DNA of 64,000 nt, taken from positions 117,166,480-117,230,479 of the forward strand of contig NC_083345.1 in NCBI RefSeq assembly GCF_019175385.1, written 5' to 3'. The DNA comes from Lycium barbarum. Its lineage: Eukaryota > Streptophyta > Magnoliopsida > Solanales > Solanaceae. Numbering within the stretch: the first letter of the stretch is position 1; each line of letters opens with the position of its first letter. A program made the position numbers and the translations under genes. Positions 46,485 through 58,792 of the stretch are shown piece by piece. The notes under the pieces were generated by a model. The model was not told the DNA's origin and searched no databases. It was given only the letters and a program-made list of their open reading frames with translations.

Positions 46485-46655
46485 ACTTTTGGGAGAAGGG
46501 GAGAAGGAATTTGGGGGAAAAGAGCAATAAACAAAAAGGGGATAAGTATTAATTTTTTAATTTTAGAATTAAAGAATTGGGGACGGTTTGGTTATCGGAA
46601 TCAGGCTTATTCCAGCATAAAATTTGACATTAATTTTTTTTGGGAGGAAATATGA

Positions 46656-46800
46656 TCTTTTGGCCTTTTACAGTTTGAATAGAAGAAATTGTCTTTTCCA
46701 AATCTCTTATGTCATTTTTTCATATCTTTTATGTGTAAAAAATGAAGAACTCTTATAAAAAAAGTCATAAAACTAAGAAAAGTTTGTAAAGGGCCAAAAA
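46656..46800. repeat. Short MITE-like repeat, copy 2 (inverted)
   Basis: Inverse of 46046-46190, outside the foldback element. Ends tcttttggccttttacag and tttgtaaagggccaaaa. Confidence 0.6.
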
Positions 46801-47152
46801 TCCATTTCTCCCTCTCTCATATCAAAATTATAATTTGGATAACCTTGTTTTCAACCAAACAGTTATAGGTTAATCACGTTAATTTTTTTTTTTTTTTGCT
46901 TTTCCTAGTTTAATTGTTTTATTCCTCTTTTGAATTTTAAAACACAATTTTCACCACAAAGACGTCGAGAAATCTTACATATATAACTTATGTTTGTTTC
47001 AGCTTTAAGTCTCAAAGAATTGAGAAACAATTGAAATCCAACGCTGCTAGTCACATTAAAGGGGGAATAGAAGAGTACTAGCTAGTCAATAGCCAAATTC
47101 ATTAGATGTACAAGTATATATAACTAGTCACCCCCTGTCAACAACTAAATCC
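46801..47152. other. 3' flank of unit D
   Basis: The last 150 bp before the stop codon resemble the 3' flank of unit B (gggggaatagaagaNtac, acatgtataacttgtcacccc-like). Probably the 3' UTR. No other gene. Confidence 0.5.
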
Positions 47153-48475
47153 TTAATGCTTAGTGCAATCAGTAGGCAAGAATGAAACTTTGTTGGCCAC
47201 AAGATCATATCCAATTAAGAAATTCATCTGTGCCAAGTTTCCGAAAATAGCAACTTCCTCCTCAGGCACCATTGTAAAACAAACCAAACCTTCAGCCACT
47301 TGTGTAAATGTATTAATTGGTGGCAACTCTACATCCGCATTTGTAAAATGTGCGACAATCTTAGGAGCATCGATAGTGCCATTCTTAGAGGCGTAACATA
47401 CCTTAAAAAACCCAGACGGATCATCTTTCCTAGTAGCATTAATCGAAGCCACCAATGTTTTCTCCAGATTCGCGTAAAAATCAAAAGGGACAAAAGTAAC
47501 TGTTGTACCTGAATCTATGATAATATTACCTTGAGCTTTGGAACTAATTTTAGAAGATTTAAATGGTAGAGTCTTATTTCCGACGCTAATACTTTCCAAA
47601 GATAGAAAATAGAAGGTTTCTTGCTCTTCGCTTTTTATCAAAGGAGTTGAAACGACGCCGGGGCCCGACACAACAGCACTTTCACCAAAATTGATATGAC
47701 TAGTTGAGTTGGAATTAGTTGATGTTTCCAATGGGATCAAGCAATAGGAGAATTTCCCTTTGATTTCTTGATTCATTTGGTTGACAATTGAGACATTGCC
47801 ACCACCTAAGCCAATGATTCCAGAAGTGGTATTAGGGAATGTGCCAGCATTGGAATGTCCACAACCAAAGGCAATGTTAGGAATTGAGACATTTTTACTA
47901 GAAGTAGAAGCAAATGTAAAAGTTTCAATAGAAAGATCGCCAGAGGTACCAGATAGGTCACCATAAATCACTTCATAGTTACATGTATTATTGTTACATG
48001 AGCGAGAACCTACTTCTTGACAAAGTTTATTTCTACAATCAACAGTTTTATAAGAAGAGCTATTCTTGGGATTGAAAAGAGGTGCCAATTGTTTGAAACA
48101 ATCCACACAAGGCTCACATTGTGTCCATGTCAAGTCGCTGCCAGTATCAGCAATGACAAGAGTGTCTACCGGGGGAGTTCCAATTGAGATTTTCATGAGG
48201 TATTCACCTAGGGTTGGAGTAATAGTTGATTGGATTGGATTAACAGAGCTTTTCTTAAAGAAGGAAGCCCGAGAGAATGACCGGTGAAAAGCATTCTGAA
48301 GGAGTTCAGATGGAGTGTTTGATGGGTTGTAAAAAGGTGAAAGAGGAGAATCGCGGTGGATAAGATCGAGACTGAAGCCATTTTCACTTTTATGGCAAGA
48401 AACCAAAGAAAGATGGAAGAAGGCTAAACAGACTAATGCAGGGATAAGAATGAAAGCTTTAGTTTTAATCTCCAT
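47153..48475 (-). CDS. CDR1-like: CDR1-like aspartic protease, unit D
   Basis: Intact 440-residue intronless ORF and the best-preserved copy. It is a secreted pepsin-like (A1B) endopeptidase. In order: signal peptide (1-27), propeptide with IHRDSPLSPFYNPSNTP (39-55), DTGS with catalytic Asp110, the nepenthesin Cys-rich insert (Cys120, 123, 126, 147, 152, 160, 165), flap YGD (Tyr171), the hydrophobic GIIGLGGG motif (219-226), DSGT with catalytic Asp321, and C-terminal IGYDLVANKVSF. Several N-x-S/T sites suggest glycosylation in the secretory route. Arabidopsis CDR1 releases a resistance signal in the apoplast; a defence role here is family-based inference. A TATA box lies at 48550-48561. The flank is shared with the frameshifted unit A. 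Confidence 0.95.
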   Translation of the reverse strand: MEIKTKAFILIPALVCLAFFHLSLVSCHKSENGFSLDLIHRDSPLSPFYNPSNTPSELLQNAFHRSFSRASFFKKSSVNPIQSTITPTLGEYLMKISIGTPPVDTLVIADTGSDLTWTQCEPCVDCFKQLAPLFNPKNSSSYKTVDCRNKLCQEVGSRSCNNNTCNYEVIYGDLSGTSGDLSIETFTFASTSSKNVSIPNIAFGCGHSNAGTFPNTTSGIIGLGGGNVSIVNQMNQEIKGKFSYCLIPLETSTNSNSTSHINFGESAVVSGPGVVSTPLIKSEEQETFYFLSLESISVGNKTLPFKSSKISSKAQGNIIIDSGTTVTFVPFDFYANLEKTLVASINATRKDDPSGFFKVCYASKNGTIDAPKIVAHFTNADVELPPINTFTQVAEGLVCFTMVPEEEVAIFGNLAQMNFLIGYDLVANKVSFLPTDCTKH

Positions 48476-48549
48476 GGCTAGGAGTTTGAAGAGTTGACAA
48501 GGTTTTTGAGAATGATGAGAGATGATGAAGAGGAGACAATGTTTAGTAC

Positions 48550-48561
48550 CATTTTATAGGG
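48550..48561 (-). promoter_or_regulatory. TATA box of unit D
   Basis: The minus strand reads cctataaaatgg, identical to unit A, about 75 bp upstream of the ATG. Confidence 0.6.
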
Positions 48562-48980
48562 AAAAAAAAATATATGCCAAGACTAATATGGTAACTAATC
48601 GGTTAAAACAATGGAATAGGGGAGAAGGTGAGATTTTGTTATAATTATACAGTACAAGAGTATGAAGTGCAACGTCTTGGAAAGCTGAGATTCACTTTCC
48701 ATAAAAAGCATGGATATATAATTAAGTAATTAAGGAAATACTATATCTAAATAGATTCATGCCATATATAATCCTTATTTTCCTTCCATATTTTCTACTT
48801 GTAATTAAGAATGTGTATAATACAATCCATTGACTCTCTAGACATTAATTAATTATTAACTTTCTTTGAAAATACAACTTGATAATAATAAAATGGGGAT
48901 AATATTACAAACATCCATTGAGATTTGACTTCGTAATGGTAACTTATTTAGTAATTTGCAATAGTAGTTTACAGTATTTT
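48562..48980. other. Unit D promoter flank
   Basis: Close match to unit A 388-790. It presumably contains the upstream promoter. No gene. Confidence 0.6.
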
Positions 48981-49865
48981 GATTTAAATTACATCCGCAT
49001 AGCCACTTTTTTGCGGTATACAACATTATACAGTAATATACAACTTTATACACCTACAGTAGAAAATGTATAAACCTTATATAAAAGTGTATAATAATGT
49101 ATAAGACTAGTATACAATATTATACAAACTTATACAATTGGTATTTATACATGAGTGGGGTTTATACATAATGTATAAGGGGTGTTTATACACACTTCTA
49201 TACCGTATAAATGTGTATAAAAGGTGTTTATAAACATTTTACCGGAACCCTAGATCTGGTTTGCTAGCGCAGCCCAAAAACGTCATTGACCCGTGATCCG
49301 ATCTACTAAAACAGAGCTTTTCACGATTAGGGTTTTGCTCTAAATCAAATTCCGATCGCAGTCAACTATGGTTGGCCCTACGCCCTAGCCGTTAATGGCG
49401 TTTCCCGGCGCCTCCATGTTCTCCCAGTCAAGTCGGTGATGTGGTGGTGGTCAGAACTCATCAAATCTCTGAGAGACAGAGATGAAGGGTTGTACAGTGG
49501 TGGCTCGTGGTGGAGGAGCAAAGCAATAGAGCTCGCCGGAGGAAGGAAAAAGTGGCTACAACGAGTAATAAAATAAAAATGGGCTAAACCAGGTAATTAC
49601 TTTGCCATAATTGTCGTACAGTGTTTTTTCCCATTAATAGCCACCTCATATCACATTTTGATTATAGCTTTAAAGCTTTCACTATCTCTTGCTCTGCTCT
49701 ACTTACAAGATATTATTCCACCGATATGTATCTATATTCTCTGTTATATGTCTTAGTTTTGAAGCACTACAAGAAGAAGACGACGATTATTAAAAAAAAA
49801 AAGGACGATAATGATAGATTTTGATACATATTGACAGAACTCGTTTGGATATGAACAGAAAGAGC
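48981..49865. mobile_element. Unit D-specific insertion with TATACA-rich part and GC-rich part
   Basis: Absent from unit A. 49015-49240 is dense in tatacaN and gtataa words. 49245-49560 is GC-richer (attagggtttt, cgccggaggaagg, ggtggtggt) and looks like a captured 5' gene or leader fragment, though no ORF is open. No firm termini. The short frame 49621-49824 is not supported. Confidence 0.45.
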
Positions 49866-49900
49866 AAACATTTTACTTTTGCTAATTACCTTTTATTCAT

Positions 49901-50190
49901 GGCATAATACATAAATAGGCCCTCAAACTTGATCTCAACTGGCAAGTATACCCTCCAACTTTGGGTGTGCACAGGTAGGCACCTCAACTTGTATAAAGTT
50001 GAACAGGTAGACACAAATGCCGACGTGACACATAAAATTTTGGAGGTGTCACGTTTGTGCCACGTCAACATTTGTGTTTACGTGTCCAACTTTATACAAG
50101 TTGAGGTGCCTGCTACTTGGGCACACCCAAAGTTGGAGGGCATACTTGTCAGCTGAGGCCAAGTTTGAGGGTATGTTTATGTATTACGCC
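49901..50190. mobile_element. Foldback MITE with 9-bp TSD (Mutator-like)
   Basis: A 290-bp near-complete palindrome with ends ggcataatacataaa / tttatgtattacgcc. The perfect duplication tttattcat lies at 49892-49900 and 50191-50199. Unit A has the single uninterrupted ttttattcatc at about 2250-2260, giving a direct empty site. No coding capacity. Confidence 0.93.
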
Positions 50191-50199
50191 TTTATTCAT

Positions 50200-50484
50200 C
50201 TCTTCAATTTTAAAACAAAAGACAAGCTCTACTTTGTGACGATGGTGTCACCACAAAAGATGTCGAGAGGTCGCCACAAATCATGTCCGCCAACCATTAG
50301 TTTGAACATAGAAGAAATATCTGGTAAAGTCTTGGCGATCAAAGTACAGTTACCATTACTTTGTCAGCGACACATGAACGCCATTAATACTATCATTTTT
50401 CTGTGACAATCTTTTTGAGTCACCATGAAAGCCCTTACTTATTTTGGCAACTAAGTTGGATCTCTGTGTTTTATAAAGTACCAT
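50200..50484. other. Unit D distal flank
   Basis: Matches unit A 2260-2330 and 2966-3110. Homology stops at the LTR element. No gene. Confidence 0.6.
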
Positions 50485-50995
50485 TGTTACACCCCGCACT
50501 TTCAGAGTTACACCCCGTACCTCGGAGAAGTACTAGTTAAATTTGAATGTAAGTATGTCAAGCTATGGCTAGGTAAAACAACTTTGGAGTGTGAGGAACG
50601 AAACATTATTAAGTATATGGTTTAAGTAAAGGATGAATTATGACCTTGTAAGTCGTAACCGAGAAGGACAACCTTGGAACCAAAGAACATGACCATTATC
50701 AAGTATGATTAGTGATAAATATCATGTAATCAGAGTTTCGGAAGATTTTGGGACCAAGCAAATCAACGAAAATAAGTTTGTCGAAAATTTGAAACAAGTT
50801 GACAGAATTAAGGACAGAACTTTGGGTCAACTTTGGAGGGGTATATCTCCAGGTATATGGGGAGTTTTAAGGTGTTTCAAAATCTTAAAATGAAGTTCGT
50901 CGAATATAGTTTCTAACGCAACAAACCTCTCATCGATACGACATCGGAATAGATAATTATGGACGTTACAAGTTAGGCGGGCAGAGCAGGGCCCG

Positions 50996-51072
50996 CTGCT
51001 ACAGTGCTTCTATAGTTTTGCTACAGTGCTACAGTGCTGCTACAGTGATGCCGACTTTGGCACCCTATATAA
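50996..51072 (+). promoter_or_regulatory. LTR core promoter with GCTACAGT repeats
   Basis: Four ctacagtg copies (from 50999) followed by the TATA box ctatataagg (51064-51073). Equivalent blocks occur in three other LTRs in this window. Confidence 0.65.
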
Positions 51073-52388
51073 GGGGCAAAACCCCATTTTTCTTCACAGA
51101 AAAAATTTCCCAAATGCTCTAGAAAAATCAGTCACATATGAGAGCATATATATAACATAAAAGCGAGGATTTTGAGAGATTTGAAGTTACGGAGCATTAA
51201 TCGAGGTCCGGACAACGTATAGTCACGATTATAGTTTTGTCTTGCGTTGGAATTGGCTTGGATTCAAAGTAAATATTGAACATATTTCTCTAGAAAGAAT
51301 AAGGTATGAATCTCTCCTTATTAATATTAATTTCAGTTTATTTACGGAGATAAAGTTATTACATAGTCGTATAATAAGTTGGATAGTTGAGAAACTTGGA
51401 AAAAATCGTGTGAGATGTTTTATGGAGCCTATTGGTGTTGATAATGTTGTTGTGATGTTGGTATTGTTGTTTTTATTGTTGGTTATTAGATTGTGATTTC
51501 GGGCTAGGCATATAAACAGGGGAGATGCTGCCCGAATTTTGGCAGATTCTAAATGGATTTAAATTAAGGGTTTAAGACGAGCGTATGATGATGAGCCTAA
51601 CAATAGTATGAATGGTCGTATATGTAGATTATGAGTCTACGAATGATCTTAAGTGAATTGCAAGACAGGAAGTAAGTTGGAAGTCGAGAAATTATCTTCC
51701 AGGTATGTTAAGGCTAGTCCCTTTCTTCTAAAGGCATGATTCCTTTCTTATGAATCCAATAGGTGTTTTCCAAATGTCCCATGATCCCTCTATATGAATC
51801 CATAAATGTTTTCCAGAATATTCTTATTCTCAAAAGCTAGAGATTCATGATTCATAGAGTTCTTATGATGCTAAAGATAAACATGTTTTATGATGACGAT
51901 GATCCTATTTCTAGAAACTCCTATGTTATAATTCCCTACATATGTTTCATAACCTCCTTACTTCCAAAAGTTAGAGTTCATGATTCAAAGGCATGACTTC
52001 TTTCTTGATAATCCATAAATGTTTTCCAAAACGTCCCTATTTTCCGAGTCAAAGATTTATGATTCTATAAGCTTTTATGACAACAACAACGAACATATTT
52101 TTATAATGTTAATGACGATGCTAAAGATGAGAATGTTTCTATGATGATTACGATGATGATGATGACTTCATGTTTAAAAGTCCCAAGCTTATGATTTCAA
52201 TGTGAATATATAAATGTTGAGTTATTTTCGTGATTTTCTTGATTTTTATTCGTTGTTGTTGAACTCGCCTTATAATAATTGTTCCTTCAAGGTGAGATAG
52301 AGCGATGATGATTATTCCATAATATAATCGGAGGTTACCGACCTTACGTCACTTCGATGTACTTATAGCTTTTATTTGGCTCTCGTGC

Positions 52389-52391
<3 letters not shown>

Positions 52392-52426
<35 letters not shown>
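52392..52426. repeat. (TA)n microsatellite in the 5' LTR
   Basis: About 17 TA units. The equivalent run in the 3' LTR (58601-58668) is about twice as long. Confidence 0.95.
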
Positions 52427-52429
<3 letters not shown>

Positions 52430-53261
52430 TTTCTCACACCGCGCCGCGCTATAGTCAGTCGGGCATGGCACGTAGATGTGCACACCACTGCAGTGGGCAT
52501 GTTGTGATATCTCCCCGGACGCGGGAGGCCTGGACGCGGGAGGCCCGGACGCGGACTAATGATGATAACATCGAGCCTTAATGGCCGGGCATGATACTAT
52601 ATATATGACACCGAGCCTTAATGACCGGGAATGGTTCTATGTATATGTATAGAAATATTTTTTTAAGGCTAAGCATGTATGACATCCGCCTTATGAGGCA
52701 TCCAGATGTATAGGTATCTCCCTTATTCCACGTTACCTTCCATATCTATATTATGTTGTTATTCATGCCTTACATACTCAGTAAATTATTCGTACTGACG
52801 TCCCTTCTTGTGGACGATACGCTCATGCCCGCAGGTAGGCAGGGGGACGGATCTGACCCGTAGGTGACCTATCAGCGGATTCTCAGGAGCACTATACTTA
52901 CTTCAGAGCTGCATTCTATTTGGTATTGTCCTTATGATCATTTGTGTTCTATGTAGAGGCTCGTAGACGCGTGTGTATAATTAGATGTTTCATAGCTCCA
53001 CCGGTTCATATTGTTGTATAATATATTGGTGGCCTTGTCGGTCTTATTTTGAGCTCTTGATACTTTACTGTTAGCCTTGCTGGCTTTGTGAAATACATTA
53101 TGTTGTGGCGATTTTGTCGGTCTGCATATGTACATATGTGCTGAATGAGCGGATATTCCTATGTTGGGCCTTTTTTGTGTGCAGATATTCTTTGAGTTAT
53201 GGTTTATAATGTTCAAAGTCACGGATGAGTCAGGTAATACTCCTGGTAGGGGTGTGACAAG

Positions 53262-53273
53262 TGGTATCAGAGC
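53262..53273 (+). promoter_or_regulatory. Primer binding site (tRNA-iMet)
   Basis: tggtatcagagc, two bases after the 5' LTR; standard plant iMet primer site. Confidence 0.9.
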
Positions 53274-56200
53274 AGTTCGTCCTAGGGAATGTCTACGAGC
53301 CGTGTCCAGTAGAGTCTTGTTTATGGGTGTGAAGCGCGCCACACTTATAAACAAGAGGCTGCAGGGCATTTAGGAACCATTGACCTTTCTTTCTTATCTT
53401 AGATCGTGCCATAGAGCTAAATCATAGGATATGATGTCCTTGATCCTAACCCAAATATTTTGATCACGGATAAGCAGTTGATTATGCCGCTACGACGTAA
53501 TTGCTGAGAATTAAAGTTGTTCATTTGAAAGGTATGTTTCCTGTTTTATTAATATGGATAGATTTTGATATAAGATCTTGATCAAGATATTATGGGTATT
53601 TATGATTGCTCTGTGGGGCATTGGATGTGTTTTCTAGGCTGTGTGCAGGAATGAGGTAGTAAGAATTATAGAGGAAACCCTGCTGAAATTTTTACAAATT
53701 GAATTGTTTGCATGTCTATAGATAAAGAGTAAAGGGAAAATGTGACCATCAGCCGTTTGGTAAGTTATAATTGAAGGAACAACTATGCAACGCTTTCAAA
53801 GAGAAGTTTTAGAGTGATTTTAATTTAATTTAAAGGAGGAACCCTAGAGGGAAAAATGATTAGTAGTTAAAGAAACTGGAATGAGTTGCATCCAAGATTT
53901 CGGAGGATTGAGATCTATTGGAAACATAAAGAAAGTTGAGTGGCAAACGGGAAAAGAGCACTTTAAGAGCAAAGGAAATCAAGGAGGGCCTTGAGGACAA
54001 AAGTACAATAAAGTGCGGTTATAAATTAATTAAAGAAATTTATGTGATCGGTCACGATAAGGGGAAGCTTAATAAATTAGTAAGGTTGGCCAAAGGTAGA
54101 TCGTGATGGCATACGATAGTGGACTTGGAATAGAGATGTGATTGTAAAGGAAACAAGACGAATATACGAGGAATAGACATACATACGAACAAGCTATGGT
54201 ATTTTAAAGGGAAATAAGAAATGAACGAAGGAAGAAAGAAAAGGGTGTATTTTACTAAAATTTCATGATGAGAACAAGAATCATCGGGACTTTAGAAGGA
54301 TTATGACGCATGATTATGATACAAACAATTAGTTAAGAGAAACTATTGGACACTATGAGCTAAATTAAGGAAAGGACGAATCGTGAGAATGAATGAGAAA
54401 GAGTATCGACTTTTACTAGTATGGTATAAACTCAACTCGGAATCGGGAACCAAAAGTAAGAGGAATCTCAAGGGTACTGGGGAAAGTATAGCTATGAAGG
54501 AAAATTGCGGCTGAAGGAGCATGGTATAGTCGAACATTCTATAAGGAGCCTAACGAATTTCGATGTCACCATTGATTCATTAACCTGGGAACTATTAGGC
54601 ATGAAGGATGGAAGTGGTTTGAGTTGTGTCTAATATGTATGGATGACTTGATACAAGAATCCAGTTAGCAAAAGAGAAATAAGTCAACCCATGCAATGGA
54701 AGTAACTCCAGCATTATATGGACTAGAGAAGTTGAAGGATTGCTAGGGTCGGCCAAATGACTACCAAAGGCGGTCAATACTCGAATGTTACTAGTATATG
54801 AGATCATTCTTAGACGAATTAGAATATTTCCAAGTACAGAAGAAGGAAACGTACTGGCTTGAAGGAGTCGAAATTCGAGATGAACTAATATAGCAAGGAT
54901 GTGCAAAAAAAAAAAAAAGTGGAAATGGACTAAATGCATGTATATTATGAGACAGACATGGGAAAGGAGGCATGACAAGATAATGAAGGTTTAGAGAATC
55001 AAGGAAACAAAGTTTTGTCAATGCAATACGTTGTGTTCCGGGCTATGATTCGATGCTCGTACCAGAGAAATTTTTGGTTACAATTAAATATGCAGCAAAC
55101 GTACCCCAAAAAGGTAACAAAGGAAGTGAGAAGGCATACATGTGACTAAGGATAAGTATCAGGGACAGTTGGGATTAGTAAAGAGAAATTGTAGCACTGT
55201 AAGAGGTGAGAGTTCTAAAAGAGGAATATTTTTAGGAATTTCAATAATCGTTAAAAGAAAGGAAGACAGTATGCCTATGGATAGCATGACAGCAGTACTA
55301 CCTGAGACTAGAAAATATCTCCTGCATCGTGAAATCATAAGTCATCGTTTATATCAAATCGTGAGAGTATAGGTCATAGGACCATATAAATAATCGTCCT
55401 GATGGAATGGCTAGTAAAATGGTGTGGGGACGGCAATAAATATTTGAAGAAGAATGGAAGCTAGTTAAGTCTCAATTAGCCGCTGGTATAGGAGAGCCAA
55501 GGACTTAAATAGGGAAGCATACTCGTAGTGAAAGGAAGTTGTGATTAAGTAAGATTTTATTTTAGTCTCCTGCTTATGAGTTATTTTGTAATGATGTTAA
55601 GATTAGAGGAGAGGAAATTGGAGGAAAGATTCAAACATAGATTTGAAGATATTTTGAATAGTAGATTAGCTTAAGATATGAGTATTAGTATGTTCTAACT
55701 TGTAAGTATAATCTTGTGATGAGGAATAACGACAGTGATAAGAAAATGTTGCATACAAGTGTATAAGGGATGATGCTGAGGTTGTTGTATGGGTTGAATT
55801 GAGTCTCATTTGAATATAAATCCCTTGGCTATGGTATTTTGACGCATTGGATGAGTAATCTGAAGTAAAGTAATTAATGAGAATAATAAGCCATTAGCAA
55901 GGAAATGCTATGACAAACTATCTGGGCGCTACCATAGGTGGAACTATGATGACAATGCAAGGAATTAAGGGGTCCGACCAAAGAATTAACAAGGAAATGA
56001 GATTATATGTATGTAAAATCAATTAGTACTAAGAGGGATAATCTAAAGTAGAACTAGAGAAGCAAGCAAGGAAAAGTGCCACAACTGAATAAGAAAGTTG
56101 TCTACTAGCAGAGAAATAGAAGGCTAAGAAATAGGAGGGACTAAGTCAACAGAAGGTGAAGTCATGGAAGCAGACGAAGATAAGATCGCAAGAAAAGGAT

Positions 56201-57210
56201 CCAAGGATATAAATAAAGGAGATGGACATTTAAGGAATTAATAGATCCGCTTGATTGATAAACCGAAATGACAGATGAGTGCGTCAAACTATGGAAAGAC
56301 GTATTAAGTGAGAATTGGGAAAAGGTTAAAAGTAGAAGGAGAACCCCAAAGGAAATGATCAAGGATATCACGTTTGATTGGAACAAGAGGGTGACAATGG
56401 GAACTCGTGGAACAAGAAACATGATGGCTCTTATTGGAAAAAGGGATGAATGAAGGTTACAGACAAAGGAAAGAATGAAAAGATTCGAATTCACCCCTAA
56501 GTTATTAGCCGAACTAAGGATCAGAAACTTTAAGAGTAAATTGAAGGAAATAAATCATTAAATAAGAGATTTGAAATGTTTTTGATATAAGTACAAAAAT
56601 TACCGTTAGTTAGCCAAGTGCCAGAAGTCCAATTGAAGGAAAGGGAAATTAAGCGAGACATTTCGGTGTTAAACTAGTTAAAAGATAAAGTACCGCAAAG
56701 ATTAATTCAACTGCTATAGAAAGGAAAGGATGCTAAAATGTGACCAGTCTTGAGGTTATCTTTAAGGAACGAAGAACAAGAATAAGTAAAATCCAAGAAG
56801 ACAAAGGCCTGGGACATCTGTAAAATGTAAGAAAGATACGTGGAGATCGAAGAGAACAAGATATTCTGAATAAAAAAAAGATGGGATCAAAATTGGATAA
56901 AAGTATATGGTAAGTACTGGATAAAATAGCATATAAGAATGTAAACTACGGAGGCTGAAGATACAATGAGAACGATAAAGCATGAGGAGTTAGTAGACAG
57001 ACAGGTAATAAAAAAAGGGACGACCTTGAGTACGGGCATAAATTTTGGCCACAAAAGAAAAAGGATAAACTGCGTAATTCAGATAAGTTCAGTTTTAAAT
57101 GAGCAAGTAAGACAGCAAGTAAGTAAAGTAAATACCGACAAATACATGTAAGAACATTGACATCTATCTCAAAGCGAACTCTACCTCAACATTCGAGGAC
57201 GAATGTTTTT
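53274..57210 (+). other. Non-coding internal domain of the LTR element
   Basis: 3.9 kb, purine-rich on the plus strand (many agaa, gga and aagg words). No frame longer than about 130 codons, and no gag, protease, RT or integrase motif recognised. This is compatible with heavy decay of a Ty3 polyprotein or with a LARD internal domain. The short pyrimidine-rich minus-strand frames come from the base bias. Confidence 0.7.
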
Positions 57211-57741
57211 GAAGGGGGAGAGAATGTTACACCCCGCACTTTCAGTGTTACACCCCATACCTCGGAGAAGCACTGGTTAAATTTGAATGTAAGTATGTCG
57301 AGCTATGTCTAGGTAAAACAACTTTGGAGTGTGAGGAACGAAGCATTATTAAATATATTGTTTAAGTAAAGGGTAAATTATGATCTTGTAAGTCGTAACC
57401 GGGAAGGCAATCTTGAAAACACAAGAACATGACCATTATCAAGTATAATAAATGATAAATAACATGTAGGGGGGGGGGGGGTTTGGAAGATTCTAGGACC
57501 AAGCAAATCAAAGAAAATAAGTTTGTCGAAAATTTGGAAAAAGTTGGCAGAATTAAGGATAGAATTTTGGGTCAACTTTGGAGGGATATATCTCCAGGTA
57601 TATTAGGAGTTTTAAGGTGTTTCAAAATCCTAAAATGAAGTTCGTCGAGTCTAGTTTCCAACGCAATAAACCGCTTGTCGATAGGACATCGAAGTAGAGA
57701 ATTATGGATATTACAAGTTCAGCTGACAAAGCAGAAACGCG

Positions 57742-57820
57742 TGCTACAGTATCGCTACAGTACTGACCCGCTACAGTACTGCTACAGTGACCCGACCCGA
57801 AATTGACCCTACATAAAGGG
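57742..57820 (+). promoter_or_regulatory. LTR core promoter with GCTACAGT repeats (3' LTR)
   Basis: Four gctacagt copies between 57743 and 57789, then acataaagg at about 57811. Same layout as at 50996-51072. Confidence 0.6.
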
Positions 57821-58599
57821 TAAAAACCCTTTTTTTTTTTCGCCAGATTCTGCTAAGATTTTTCTAGAAAAACCTAGAAAACAGATGAGGAAGGTGAGCC
57901 TATCATAAAATTGAGTGATTTTTAAGCGACAGAGTATTAGTTTAGATTCGGATAGTGCGTGGTCGTGATTCTAGCATTGTTGTGTGGTGGATTCTAGTGT
58001 GGATTCAAAGCGGATATTGGAGATATTGCTATTTCAACGAGAATAAGGTATGAATCTCCTTCTAATTACGTTAATACCGGTTTATTCGCGAAGATAGAAT
58101 GGTTAAATAATTGTATAGTAAGTTGGCTAGTTATAGAAGTTGGAAAACAGCGTGTGGGCTGTTTTATGGCATATGTTGGTGTTGGAAATGATGTTATTAC
58201 TATTGGTATTGTTGTTGGTGTTGTTGGTTGCTGAATTGGAATTTCGGGCTAGGCATATAAACAGGGGAGATGCTGCCCGATTTTCGGCAGAATATAGAGT
58301 AGTTTGACTTGAAAGATTAGTATAAGTATACTATGATGAGTCTAATGATAGTGTGAATCCTCTTAAATGTAGAGTCTCGAATTCGGACGAATAAGTGTGG
58401 ATAACTGGAGGTTGAACAGGTATGTTAAGGATAGACCCCTTCTTTCCAAAGGCATGATTCCTTTCTTGTGAACCCATACATGTTTCCTAAAATGTTCTTA
58501 TTCTCAAAAGCTAGATATTCATGATTCTTAGAGTTCCTATGAGGCTAAATATAAGTATGTTTTATGATGACGATGATCCTATTTAGCTCTCATGTATGC

Positions 58600-58600
<1 letters not shown>

Positions 58601-58680
<80 letters not shown>

Positions 58681-58682
58681 GT
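58601..58682. repeat. (TA)n then (TATG)n microsatellite
   Basis: About 33 TA units followed by three or four TATG units in the 3' LTR. Confidence 0.95.
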
Positions 58683-58792
58683 ATTTTCTCACACCGCGCC
58701 GCGCTATAGTCGGCCGGGCATGGCACGTAGATGTGCACACCATTGCAGTGGGCATGTTATGATATTGCCCCGGACGCGGGCTAATGATGATA

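Larger units (their letters stand above)
50485..53259 (+). repeat. 5' LTR
   Basis: 2775 bp. Contains the GCTACAGT promoter block (50996-51072), a TA microsatellite (52392-52426) and two copies of a 40-bp cgagccttaatg(g/a)ccggg unit (about 52570-52640). The first and last thirds are much closer to the 3' LTR than the middle third. Confidence 0.88.

Noticed and set aside
46046..46800. Apparent interleaved inverted repeats (arms of two foldback elements alternating)
   Set aside because: The second pair is better explained as two separate copies of a 145-bp MITE in opposite orientation, one of them inside the foldback element, so no true interleaving is needed.
52938..53369. 143-residue minus-strand frame, similar to 61716-61997
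   Set aside because: It lies in LTR ends and crosses the primer site; it recurs because the two LTRs are alike.
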